Assembly (NCBI GenBank): GCA_947561715.1
Contig: OX387203.1
Span: 15,128,001-15,192,000, forward strand
Length of the DNA: 64,000 nucleotides
Source of the DNA: Ascidia mentula
Lineage: Eukaryota; Chordata; Ascidiacea; Phlebobranchia; Ascidiidae
Reading direction: 5' to 3'
Of this stretch, positions 44,601-55,125 are shown one piece after another. Position numbers and translations under genes: made by a program. The notes beneath the pieces are model-generated. The model was not told the origin of the DNA, did no database searches, and worked only from the letters and a program-made list of their open reading frames with translations. Position 1 is the first letter of the stretch. Each line of letters starts with the position of its first letter.

Positions 44601-45970
44601 TTAGTTCAGCATGCGAGAAAAGGCTTATTTGCAGTAGCATTAAAGGCTTTTTTGCAGTAACTTATACAAAGATTGGACTAAATCATTTGGCCCAGTGATT
44701 CCCAACCTTTTTGTGGTTGCGTACCACTTGGAGGTACAACAATTTCGTCGTGTACCACCTAGCTAAGTGTTGCAAAGTAGCATTGAGCCTGTATTATCGA
44801 AAATTTGGAAATTAGTTACGATTTTTAAAATTCGAACTATACCCGCAAACTACGGAGAGGTGCTCCTGAAATGCGGTCGCGTACAACTAGTGGTAAAACG
44901 TACCACCGGTTGGGAAACACTGACCTACGCTATAAGAGAAAATTTGCCCTGTCATCAAGCGCCCACCAATCGGTCATTTATTTCCTAGCTCCCCCAATCG
45001 CCCATTTGGTCTTCAGCGCCCCCCACAAGATTGCAAACGCCCCCAGGGGGGCGCTGGCGCCCACTTTGGGAACCACTGCTTTACACAGTCACTATCTCCG
45101 TGGTATATGTTAATTGCTCCTGCTCAGTAACTTAATACATAAAAGCCAACAATTTACATTTACATGAACTTGCGTTTCGTGACATAGAACCAGATTTCCA
45201 TAGCAATGCATCATGCACGGCAACCTAACTGTTCATTGGTAGCAAAATTGCTGACAACCATAAACAAAAATGTAGAATTCAGTAAAACTGTAGTGACAAT
45301 TTTAATGTGATGATGTGCACGTCATTTAATTAGAGTCTAACGGTCTAAGTCACATAATATGATCAATCCGATTCTATGTTGTCGCTGGGGTAAGACACAG
45401 ATATTAGTAAATGAGTCGCATTTAAGCTAATAATTTTGTCATCTCCAAATGGTCGAATATAAATGCTAAATCAGTTGGGGTTCGACTTGAACAAAAGCAT
45501 TTGTATTCCAAACTTCCCTAGTAAAACTCCCATACCTCGTTTATCTTCTGCTTCTGCAATGGTTGATTCGTGATAATGGGCGTGATGGTGATGTTCTTCC
45601 ACAGTCTGATACAGATGTTGTTCTACAGTCTGATGCAGATGTTCTTCTACAGTCTGATGCAGATGTTCATGGTGATGTACGTCACCAGTATGTAGGTGTA
45701 GGTTCTGGAATGGAAACAGCAAAAGTTACCAAACACACAAATATTAATCGTGGAAAAAGACAGCATGGTCGTTGAAATATTCTGAAACCAAAAACCTGTT
45801 TTTTTAAACTGCCAACATGCGTTTTGTTACGTGCAAATAAAACTGTCACTCACAAATGATTTTCTCCAACCCCTACCACCAGTACAGCAAATCTTAATAT
45901 TCAAGAACAACAAGCTTACCTCGGCAACAATGTTTTGTGGGTTTTCTTCTTCTGTTTGTTGTTCGGACAT
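35636..45970 (-). CDS. NLR2: His-rich/NACHT/linker/LRR gene with a 1-bp deletion in the LRR part
   Basis: Exons by homology and splice phase: 45920-45970, 45536-45704, 40647-41978, 40514-40576, 40210-40317, 39693-39776, 39277-39384, 38631-38714, 37232-37336, 36673-36762, 36095-36329, 35748-35912, 35636-35665. The NACHT exon is intact, with Walker A GPAGCGKTT, FIFDGLD, FTSRP and YLHQVLQEMFGAYY. The leader is MSEQQTEEENPQNIVAE, with three histidine repeats. Exon 36095-36329 is 235 bases where NLR1 and NLR3 have 236; the missing base lies around 36160-36180, after which the frame reads ELGLVNADLIPKL and stops. The predicted protein loses most of its LRR part. It could be a truncated receptor, a young pseudogene or an assembly error. 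Introns carry a hAT MITE (44298-45078) and another MITE (37570-38016). Confidence 0.75.
37570..38016. mobile_element. hAT MITE, 447 bp, perfect 8-bp target duplication
   Basis: Starts TAGTGATGT and ends with the complement ACATCACTA. It is flanked by ATTCATAG on both sides, and NLR1 has the single uninterrupted ATTCATAG at the same intron site (near 12193). Near both ends it is rich in CCGG, with runs of GGACCCGGCCGGAT. The clean duplication indicates a fairly recent insertion. Confidence 0.93.
38178..38231 (-). ncRNA. hammerhead-like sequence, unit 2 left arm, degenerate
   Basis: The core is reduced (CTGAGA) and the GAAA box reads AAAA. Stem III and the GTC site remain. Inactive by sequence. 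Confidence 0.5.
38382..38441 (+). ncRNA. hammerhead-like sequence, unit 2 right arm
   Basis: GCTGCA/TGCAGC stem I, GAAAC and CTGTC are intact. The core reads CTGATAA (G8 changed to A) and stem II is extended by a few bases. G8 is the general acid, so activity is unlikely. Confidence 0.55.
44298..45078. mobile_element. hAT MITE, 781 bp, in the NLR2 intron, with a nested insert
   Basis: Ends are CAGTGCTTCCCAAACTTTTT and, reversed, CAGTGGTTCCCAAAGTGGGC. The flanks CTTTAGAC and CTTTACAC match at 7 of 8 positions, while NLR1 and NLR0 have the uninterrupted site (near 18945 and 1087). A second element, 44693-44922, has CAGTGATTCCCAACC and CAGTGTTTCCCAACC ends and lies within it. Confidence 0.88.
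44693..44922. mobile_element. nested hAT-type MITE, 230 bp
   Basis: Terminal repeats CAGTGATTCCCAACC and CAGTGTTTCCCAACC. The interior has GGTACGTTTTACCAC-like inverted pieces. No clear target duplication is left. Confidence 0.6.
45593..45665 (-). repeat. coding minisatellite, three units (NLR2)
   Basis: Three LHQTVEEH-type units with two substitutions (EQH and LYQ), in exon 45536-45704. Confidence 0.88.
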
Positions 45971-46404
45971 TCTTGGATTAGCAGGTGTAGCTTTGCATTG
46001 CAAGTACAGTATAGAAATATATCACACATATATAGCCTACAATTTGTGTGAAAATTTTGTATGAAGATGAAACAAGGGTGTGAATTATTTCCAATCCACG
46101 GTTTTCATTTTGGAATCGGCGTGGGTTCATTTGACATCCCAGTACAAACTTTTCACCGTAAACTAAAAACGAATTTTAGCTGCTTAATTCGACTAAGTCA
46201 GAATTTCGTAAAATTTTTGAACAGCAGACCATTTATTTTGAAATTGTTTTTCTCGGATCGCAATTTTCTGTTCCATGAATTTTTCCGCCTTCTCAGCGTG
46301 GAAGGCAAAGAACGCAAAAATGAATAATATAACAGCCTGGAATTAAAATTGCAAGATCTTTTTTGAAAAACGAAAAAGAAAAACGGTAAGAATTAAAAAA
46401 TGTT

Positions 46405-47590
46405 AACCCGTAAATGCAAACTGTAGCGTTTAAAACAAAGTCATTTAGCGACCTTGTAGGCTAATGTAGCAATTTTGATTGTTTATTAACTATGTATAAG
46501 CCGAGGTGTAAACACGTTTCATGCAGGTTAGGAATCTAAACAAGGCAAAACAAGAGAAGGTTGGGAACCACTAATTTAGGCGATCTTACTCAACAGGAGC
46601 GCGACGAGGGTCGCTTCAACCAGTATACAAAGAAATTCAACAAAGCGCGATCTCGCTCTCACTCTGTTTTACGATCACAGCGAGTTTTATGTCAGTCGGT
46701 AAGTTGAATTTACTGCCTAACGAATCGTAAACCAACCTAACCTGAAGCTCATAGGGTTAAACCACCATGTTTTCAAACGTACGGGATTTACGAGGTTACC
46801 AAACACCGTTCCCTGTTCAAACCTCGTTCACAAATCTCTTAAACTTCGAGATGGTTTGAACTATATCGTAAAGCTGTAACAGAAAAGTTACTTACATGTT
46901 TTCTATCATCTGCACCCACGGTAACATGGACTTCGTAAGAATTACACTAACTTCATTTTTGTCTGACCCCAAAAATGGTTTTCTTTGTAATATCGTTGTG
47001 AGAACCGAGTTGGCGTTTGCGCCTCCCAATACTGACTGCGATCCTACGACAGACGGCGATATTCCGTGAGGTGATCACCTTGAACATGGGTGTCCGACTC
47101 GATAACCTTCTAGTTTTATCGGTGCCCATGCCATTTTATTTCTTTCGCACATGTTCTTCTGCGTGATTGTTTTTCGCCCCATATACATTTGATTTGATAT
47201 GAATATGGATTTTTTGATAATGGGAAGAATAAAAAATGTTAAGATCGCCTAAATTAGCGTTTCCCAATCTTCTCCTGTTTAAGTTTGTTTGGATCCTTAA
47301 CCTGCATAACACGTGTTTCAATATCGGCGTATGTATAGTAAACAAAATTAAAAATTGTTACATTAGCCTACCAGATCGCTAAATGACTTTGTTTAAAGGC
47401 TACAATTTGCATTTGCGATTTTAATCAACAGGAGCGCGACGAGGGTCGCGTCATCCAGTGTACAAAGAAATTCAACAAAGCACGATCTCGCTTTCACTCT
47501 GTTTTACGATCACAGCCAGTTTTACGTCAGTCGGTAAGTTGAATTTACTGTCTAACGAATCGTAAACTAACCTAAACTGAAGCTCATAGG
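46405..47590. mobile_element. foldback element with direct repeats and a LINE tail inserted
   Basis: Inverted arms of about 180 bp (46405-46595 and 47236-47418) share AAACAAAGTCATTTAGCG and its complement. A direct repeat of about 165 bp follows the left arm (46592-46755) and the right arm (47424-47588), starting CAACAGGAGCGCGACGAGGG. A LINE 3' end lies at 46997-47210 between the arms. No transposase is seen. It may be one complex element or several nested ones. Confidence 0.55.
46997..47210 (+). mobile_element. 5'-truncated LINE 3' end
   Basis: The sequence matches the 3' untranslated part of the LINE at 50419-52606: TGAGAACCGAGTTGGCG, GACTCGATAACCTT, TATCGGTGCCCATGCC and a TTTGATTTGAT tail. 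There is no coding part. Confidence 0.8.
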
Positions 47591-47819
47591 AAGCTGACGA
47601 CCGCAAACTTTACCAACGCCCATGGACTCGGTAATTTCGTGTGTTGGCGACAGCGGAGTGCGTTTGAAATAATTTTCAATAAATTTAATTTTGTAGCGCT
47701 AGCCGCAATACGCATCCACAAATCGGGCGTATGACAAAATGTGTTTTCGTATTGCACACTTTTTAACCGAGTCATTGCTCTGGTGTATTAAAATCGTCAG
47801 TAAGGTGATTAGTTTCACC

Positions 47820-49215
47820 AAATCATCTCACCAACCCCATATCACACCGGTTAACGCACAAACTACACTCACCGACACCTAAAACTGTCCAGACACAGAA
47901 CGAGGCAGGTAGCGGAAGTTTATAACCCAAGGTTCAGTAGAAACTTTTCCACCGACCAATGGCAAATTTAATTTAAAATTGCTTGGCAGCGCCGTCTAGC
48001 GGATGAATTACCCGATAGCACTAAATGAACTTTATGTTTATGTCAAAAATATTGATTTAGAGAAGTACATTGTTAGTTATCTGTCTTAATCTTGCATGCC
48101 TTGTGTTATGACACAAAGTGACCTGGGGTAACCCCGACGGATTGTACCGTTACAGAGGTGGTTTGATTTTCTTTCCACTAAAAGATATGTTTGGGTGATG
48201 GTTTGCTTATCAAGCTATTAATGATCGTTACATCGCAGCTTTTCTATGCTCTGTAAATATGTATGTCGCGTGATTAATTTGATAGTTTTTTTCGTCAACA
48301 CATTGTAGCGTTGTTACGTCATACAAGCCGTTGTCTCTGTAGAAGCCTGATACCTTCCAGTGCTGTGTTGGTCTTAGTTAGTTGTCATACATTGCTGTAG
48401 GTAGCCTAACCGGATTTTCTATATAAATATGGAAAATTTTAGGCAAATTTAATGGCCACTTGTATTTTGCTGCCCACGATTTCACGGTATGCGGGCAATA
48501 TTTATTGCGCTGTATAACTTCTTGGTAAATCACGTTAACCTTGTTTACGGTGATAAAAAAACGATTACTTCCACATATCTGTGACTCTGATCACACAGTA
48601 GCAAAGACCATTGTGTATTTCATTTCTTTGTGTTTTTGGTGGCTATTTATACGCATGTGAAGAAACCGCAGCGCCTTCGGAATAAAGTTTATCGGTTTCT
48701 GTTGACCGGAGCGCTTTGTGAGTTACGGACTATTGTAGAAATTCCCGCCTGGTGCTCTGTCCGGGACCAAAGGGTCACGCCGCCGAACTACCAAGGGCAC
48801 CGCAACACTGGTCAACACCTAAAGATATTGATGGGTTGAGATGGTTTGGTGAAGTTGCATATCCGCGAACCCAACATCAAGTCTATCAAGAAAGTTTCGG
48901 TCTGACACCATGCTGGCTGCAGTTCCCGTCACCGAGGTTCTCGGTTCTTGGACTAAGTTCGGTCTGTGACCAAAACCAAGATCTGGAACAGAAAACCGAA
49001 ACCACATGTTGGGATCTAGGAGACAAATGTTGTAACCACTGAAACCACATTGCGCTCTGAGTTAGACCGAACGTTAGGATCTCTGAGACCAAAAGTGATG
49101 AATTGCTTATTTGTGGAAATAGTCGCAAATATATCGGGCGATATCAAAGACGAGGCAGAAACAAAGAGATAATTGCTGCGATTACGCGACAAAGGAAACT
49201 TGGAAAAAGTAGCGC
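47820..49215 (+). mobile_element. LTR retrotransposon fossil (Ty3/gypsy-like), broken
   Basis: An LTR-like part (about 47820-48740, AATAAA near 48682) and leader sequence, related to the copy at 4295-5940. It is broken, with no coding region left that I would call, and old. It lies between NLR2 and the unit 3 protease pseudogene. Confidence 0.4.
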
Positions 49216-49219
49216 AAGT

Positions 49220-50110
49220 TGAAAGTTTACGTTTCCACAACCGATGCCTCAACTTGTGACCCCAGATAGTGTGACGGTTTATGTTGGTGTCAACGCATGA
49301 CAAGAACCACACTGTCACCACCACGTGTGTAAGTGCCGTCGTTCTCAAAAAAACAAGATTGGAAATTGTTTGTGGACTCGATTTAACCATACAGTAGTAA
49401 ACAGTGCACATTGTCAGGCCTAAACAGCCAAGTAGGCGACTGCAATTCTCATTGACGAATATGCGAAAACTGGTTTTGTCCAACAGGCAAACACGTTGAC
49501 TGCACAAATCGACTGCAAACATAGAAATAGGTTAGTAATGGGACAGAAAAGTACATGGATTACTTTTGAATGAAATTGTGATTCCAGCTGCACTGAGACC
49601 TTTTAGGTCGAAACAGTGGCCATCTGTCTGCAGCTTACACAAAATTGTGATTGTTGACTAAAATCCAAGCTGACATACTGCTTATATGGGAGAATATTCG
49701 AATTCGGAAAAAGTGAGATCTTGTGTAGAACGACATTGTCCCCGTAGACTTTCCACTTAAATGATTTGCAACAGTATAGTTGGGAATGATCACATAGTGA
49801 GGTTTTCCTCTTCAATAATTAGGTCATGTGAATCCTTTGATTTGTAGTAACCTATAACCGACCACCCCAGGCCCTGATCGCTGGTCTCATTGGTTAACCT
49901 GTCACCATGGAAACATGGAAAAGCTCAATAATGCTATTTGTTGTTTCAAAGGATAATCAAAAAAATATCAGCAAATCAATGCTCTTTATGAAACAGATTG
50001 CACACAAGAAACTCTTACATTTGAGCTGAATTTAACACAATGTTCAGTTGTAAGAAGGTAATGTCTGGGGTTTACAGCATGTTAGTGGATGTCTCCAATG
50101 TATGGAAACC
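49220..50110 (-). pseudogene. trypsin-like protease pseudogene, unit 3
   Basis: Pieces match the protease exons: 50010-50110 (His exon), 49820-49920 (Asp exon), then 49465-49520 (SGWG exon) joined directly to 49405-49470 (NENCSRLL exon) by a deletion of the intron and flanks, and 49225-49345 (Ser exon). The frames are interrupted. A hammerhead unit is present at 49587-49634, as in unit 1. Confidence 0.65.
49587..49634 (+). ncRNA. hammerhead-like sequence, unit 3 protease pseudogene
   Basis: Same insertion as at 6720-6767: perfect GCTGCA/TGCAGC stem I, GACC/GGTC stem II, GAAAC, CTGTC, and the same shortened CTGA core. It is flanked by GAAATTGTGA and AAAATTGTGA. Confidence 0.58.
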
Positions 50111-50418
50111 TGTTGAAATCATAAAAGTAAATTAGTTTTCTTGATGTTATGTGAATATCACATATATAGCACACTTGCACAGAATGTCACCATTAACTAA
50201 CTTTAAAGTGTTTCTTCGGTTTGACGTTGTAACACTTAAATCATTTTCACCCGTTGTCATTTTTGACAAACAAGTTGCAGATTTTAACAACTTTTTGTTG
50301 GTTTTTAAACTGGGTTGAAATATAATCAATCATATTATTCATCAAAACTTCATTATTTTGTAACAATTAAATAATAATGGTGGGGAAGGTCAACAATAAA
50401 AACATAACCTTGTCTTAC

Positions 50419-52606
50419 TTTAAGTGGCAATGTGTCTTCATTCTTCTTCTTCTATGAAACAACACCAGATGAGATAGAAATGTATATATCCCTTTTAGAT
50501 GCAACAAAATCGGTACCATCTCATGACATCCCCATTAAGTTCATTAAGCTAGTTAAATACATAATTGCACCCTTCCTGTCGGAGGTGTATAACTGGTGTA
50601 TTCGTAATGGACAATATCCCGTAGTTCTTAAGTCGGCAGAAGTAATTCCCATACACAAAAATGGTTCTGTGAGTGAGTGCACTAATTACAGGCCAATATC
50701 ATTATTGTCGCCTTTTGCAAAAATTATTCACAGCCGCCTATATAACTACCTTGAAAAAAGTAAGTTAATTTCACAGCATCAATACGGATTTAGAAGTAAA
50801 CATTCCACGTCACTCGCCATTTACGAGAAGCTGTTAGAATCTTTTGATAATAAACAGTTCACATGCGCCATTTTTCTAGACCTGTCTAAGGCATTCGACA
50901 CCGTAAATCACGAGAAGTTGTTGGAAAAGTTAGAGCGCCGGTATGGAATTAGGGGAAATACCCTACACTTAATCCGCAGTTACCTTGTAGGTAGAAGTCA
51001 ATGCTCTAGAATAGGAAATTCTGTGTCGGATATTAAACCCATAACATGCGGTTGCCCACAGGGTTCGCCATTAGCTCCTTTACTTTTTTTATTCTACATC
51101 AATGACCTTCCGCAAGTATCCTCTTTTACAACCAAATTGTTTGCTGACGACACGGTTCTTTCAATGACCTCCCCTTCACTTATTGACTTACAATCCCGTG
51201 TTAACGAACAACTCACAAATGTTGACAACTGGTTAAGGCACAATCGACTTTCTCTCAACATTCGGAAAACAAAGTTCGTATTGTTTTTCCCTTCCACCTC
51301 AAGCACTGGCAATTTCACCGTCACCATCGGTCATGAAAAACTTTTGCGATCAGATAATATTAAGTACCTCGGTGTATACATTGATGACAAACTAACCTGG
51401 ACAACTCACATTCATTATTTGGAAAAGAAATTGTCACAAGCATGCGGCACTTTTTTTCAGTTGCGAAATTATCTTGACGTTAAAACGTTGAGAAATGTTT
51501 ACTATTCATTTGTATATTCCCATATTCAGTACGCTATTGGTGCTTGGGGTGGAGGATCGGCACTCCCATTGAAAAAACTCAACACTATTCATAATAACAT
51601 ACTCCGCTCCATAACCTTTAGTTCCTTTCAAAGCCACGTCACGCCATTATACAGGAAATTAGATCTCATAAAAATTAGAGACATTTACCAACTCGAACTG
51701 GCCAAAGCAATGCACGATTTCCATACCGGCAATCTACCGGCCTCCTACAACTCCTTATTTTCGTTAGTAGGCACAGTGCACGATCATTTCACAAGAAATG
51801 CATCGAAAAAGAACTTATTTCACCCAAGAGTTAACACCACCTTCGGCTTACGCATGCTAAAATTTAGGGGTCCACAGATATGGGAGGAAATAAACCCTTC
51901 CATTAGATCGCTCTTCCGTCCATCATTTAAAAAAAAATCCGCCAATGTTTCAAATCTCAGTATTAACTTCCGTTTTCAACCACCCTGTTAGCAGTCCTTT
52001 TTTCCCTTTTTCTTGTAGCCCTCCTGTCGTTTATTGCGTTTCATCTGTCTTTTTTTTTATGGTGTTTTTAATAAAACTTTTTATCTATATTCCATACTCT
52101 ACGCCTAAATGAACAATTTACTGCCGTAGGATCCGTTGTTGTTTCAGACCTAGGAGCGCTGCACACCAACATCGCAACGTGCGATTGATCATCAGCAAGA
52201 CCTACGATGATTCAACAAGCGCAACCTCCATACGATCCCGACCATCTCCAACCAAAACCACCACGTTTGGACTGTCCTCGGGACGTTAAGGTCTGTCGAT
52301 GTGGATCAAAGGAAACGTTCTGAGAACCGAGTTGGCGTTTGCGTTTCGATGGGTTTTGCTTTGGCCAGCACGGCCGGGTGGCCACCTTTCGTCACATGTA
52401 GCTTGTCGCAACCCATCACCTTCAAGTGCGACTGGCTGCGATCCTACGGCAGACGGTGATTCTCCGTGAGGAAATCACCTTCACATGGGCGCCTGACTCG
52501 ATAACCTTTATGGTTTTATCGGTGCCCATGCCATTTCATTTCCTTGTTTTTTGTTCGTCGCGTAGTTGCTTTTCTCGCAAAAATAAACATGATTTGATTT
52601 TGATTC
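50419..52606 (+). mobile_element. 5'-truncated non-LTR retrotransposon (LINE)
   Basis: Inserted in the spacer of unit 3; units 1 and 2 have the uninterrupted site (near 7425 and 32050). TCTTAC at both edges may be a short target duplication. It holds the reverse transcriptase frame and about 610 bases of 3' untranslated sequence ending AAACATGATTTGATTTTGAT, with no poly(A). The 5' part, including the endonuclease, is absent. Confidence 0.85.
50432..51991 (+). CDS. LINE reverse transcriptase (Jockey-superfamily, CR1/L2-like), partial
   Basis: The frame is uninterrupted for 519 codons. It has reverse transcriptase motifs in order: NYRPISLLSPFAKI, QHQYGFRSKHST, FLDLSKAFDTVNH, GCPQGSPLAPLLFLFYINDL and the catalytic FADDT. 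Behind these come the thumb-like KYLGVYIDDKLTW and a C-terminal segment. An endonuclease domain would normally precede it and is missing through 5' truncation, so the natural start is not present; the ATG at the beginning is arbitrary. The clade is inferred from the motif spelling; a phylogeny would be needed to place it. The intact frame suggests a young insertion. Confidence 0.88.
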   Translation: MSSFFFFYETTPDEIEMYISLLDATKSVPSHDIPIKFIKLVKYIIAPFLSEVYNWCIRNGQYPVVLKSAEVIPIHKNGSVSECTNYRPISLLSPFAKIIHSRLYNYLEKSKLISQHQYGFRSKHSTSLAIYEKLLESFDNKQFTCAIFLDLSKAFDTVNHEKLLEKLERRYGIRGNTLHLIRSYLVGRSQCSRIGNSVSDIKPITCGCPQGSPLAPLLFLFYINDLPQVSSFTTKLFADDTVLSMTSPSLIDLQSRVNEQLTNVDNWLRHNRLSLNIRKTKFVLFFPSTSSTGNFTVTIGHEKLLRSDNIKYLGVYIDDKLTWTTHIHYLEKKLSQACGTFFQLRNYLDVKTLRNVYYSFVYSHIQYAIGAWGGGSALPLKKLNTIHNNILRSITFSSFQSHVTPLYRKLDLIKIRDIYQLELAKAMHDFHTGNLPASYNSLFSLVGTVHDHFTRNASKKNLFHPRVNTTFGLRMLKFRGPQIWEEINPSIRSLFRPSFKKKSANVSNLSINFRFQPPC

Positions 52607-52612
52607 TTACAC

Positions 52613-53800
52613 AATTCATAAAACATCATTTATGCAAAACTTTTTGTGTTGATTAAAAGCAATACTGCTTACCGCATGTTTGTCATCTTTCATTATCATT
52701 TTCTGTTATGAGTAAGATTGCATTCTATCGGAGTGTGTTTAACTTCTAATATTACAATTTGGGTGTTTTTTACCAAGGATGTCCTTGCAGAGTATTTCCA
52801 GTCGTTATTTTCCAATCCTCAGGTTGGCATCGCTATGACAAAAATATCACAGCAGGTATTTAATGACTTTGCAATTAAGAGTGTCCATGTTTGTTTAGTT
52901 TTAGACTTTTAGCTTTTGAACACTTATAAACATTACATTCTTTTCTGTATAGCTCATTAAATTCTACTACAGTCACACCTTTTTCATTTGAATTACTTGG
53001 TTTCATCAAATATGTTCTAGTCTGCTATAACAGCCACCCAGCACATAATTTTATTCAATTCCACATATTCTTGATGTTGTCTTGGTGATGTTTTACCCTT
53101 CAATGCAACCTGGTGGATAATTGAAAATTCTGACTTATTGATGAAGGTTTGGGTCAAAAAAGACAATTGCCGAAACTCAGCAAATCTCAAACAAACGATA
53201 ATTTATTATGACAGCCAAAAGGATCGAAAGAAAAAAAATTATTTTCTTCATAATTTTACGAGAAATTAGGCTAATACTTGTGTTAATACAAGAAAAGTTT
53301 ATGCAGCAAAATAATGGCATCTAGGCATAGTTACACACTCACTAATATATAGCAATATCAACACATCTAGGTAAAAACATCACATAAGTTTTCTGTATAT
53401 TGTTCATTGAAATTTGTATACAACAAAGTTAAATACAGATTGTGGGAACCCAACTTTTTTGCTTGCGACCTCTTTTTCAGATCAAAATTTCCTGGGATTC
53501 GTTGTGTTGGTCAATCATCTGATTCAGTGACTCTAGACCTCTTTGTCCTGGCATACAAAGCAGTCAGAAAAGTCATTGACCTCTTTGATGTTTTGATAAA
53601 TCTGTTCCTCTCAAGATTAAAGTATGGGGTGAAAGTCACAATGTGTTTTCCATATAACCGGGTTGTTACTTGCTTCTACTGTTTTGCATATATCCATGCT
53701 CATATTGTAAACTGCATAAACATTTTTTGGAAAATAGGGGTTTTTAAATCACTTAAAGTGAGCATTTTTAGGTTGAGGCGGACTCCCTGACAACGCTCCA
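52613..53800 (+). other. triplicated spacer block, unit 3
   Basis: The block is collinear with 7440-8790 but shorter, with about 200 bases of the middle candidate exon missing. The third open stretch (53477-53715) still reads as an open frame, in a different phase from unit 1. No gene is supported. Confidence 0.35.
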
Positions 53801-54346
53801 TGGATGGGCCAGTGAGGTTAATATTCATGGCATGCCAAGTGATTTATCAGTTCATACTTCAGTACTTTTCCGTGCATTCGGTTCGAGATTGGCTTGCGTC
53901 GCAAAGATAGGTCAAAAAGATAAATATCGTAGAATTTCACAAATTTACACAATAAAATTTATATAATCATATAAGTAATGAGGTGGTGGCAACAGAGTGG
54001 TAACAAGATAAGGGCAACATACTCTGGTTTGCACGTACATAATTTAAAAACACACATTTAATGTTTAAAACGTTGCTGACCCCTGCTGCACTGACACTGG
54101 TTAAGAACCACTGGTCTAAGTTTAAAATTCCCCCAAAAATGTAGCTATCTTTTGCAGAAAAATTCAGAAGCCTTGCATATATATATTTAATTTACTGTGA
54201 CATGGAGCCTGACGGCAGCACTGGTTTTAGCTTTTACATGGACATGGGGTTTTCACCTTGATTGTCTTCAGAGGTTTGAACCCAGTTTTTTTTGGAAATC
54301 TTCGCCTGGTTGTTTGGCGAGCAAGATTGTTAGGAGTCAACATCAA

Positions 54347-54408
54347 GCTGCACTAATGAGACCTAACAGATCAAAACATTGTCCCAGTCGTCCAGTCCAG
54401 TCTGCAAC
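54347..54408 (+). ncRNA. hammerhead-like sequence, unit 3, degenerate
   Basis: Same site as 9337-9393. The core reads CTAATGA and the GAAA box AAAA. Confidence 0.5.
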
Positions 54409-55018
54409 TTACTTAATATGATTTCTGTTGATAAAAATTACAAATTAATTTAGTTTGGGGTTATTCATTGTGTGGATTAGTGATGTTTTTCAGAGCCGAT
54501 AAGTTTGTTCTCATTCATTTTTTATTGAGATGTTGAATAAAATTCATAGGATTTGTTTCTTTTCTGGATTGACTCGAGGATTCATTTTAAAATAAACCCA
54601 GCAACTAACTTTTCCACAGCGCACAACTAAACTGCAAGTAAGTATTTGTGCACAACAGACCAATACGAGACATACACTTACTTCATTAACCAACATATTC
54701 TCTTGTAACTTGATTCATGGACGTTGTCAGTTTGTGGGAGTTTCACTCTTCATTTGCAATGAGATTTCTCACATTTAAAACCAATACATTTAAAAACAAG
54801 ATATTTTGGGACAGTTGAAGTTTCAATTTAATTCCAAGACCAAGTAGAGATCCGTCTGTCAAGTTCCTACATGACATATGACAACATTCTATTCTACAAA
54901 CAACCCCTGGTACCTGGTATTCTTTCTTCTGAAAACTAGAATAAAAATGTCGGATAACTTTCGTCTCAGACATTTCACTTTTTACATTTGGCAGCAATTT
55001 TATTTACAGCAAAAAACA
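54409..55018. other. 3' flank of NLR3, no gene seen
   Basis: The sequence is shared with the flanks of NLR1 and NLR2. It lacks the MITE found behind NLR2. Confidence 0.45.
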
Positions 55019-55024
55019 TTTATT
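55019..55024 (-). terminator. poly(A) signal of NLR3
   Basis: AATAAA on the minus strand about 100 bases past the stop, conserved in the other copies. Confidence 0.55.
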
Positions 55025-55125
55025 TTGAACAAATCACAAAAAACACAAATAATTCTGAAAGTCTCGTGTTTTGTTTCAATCCGGACCACTGGAGTCTCCA
55101 TCGGATCAGAGGAAGGGCTGATCAT

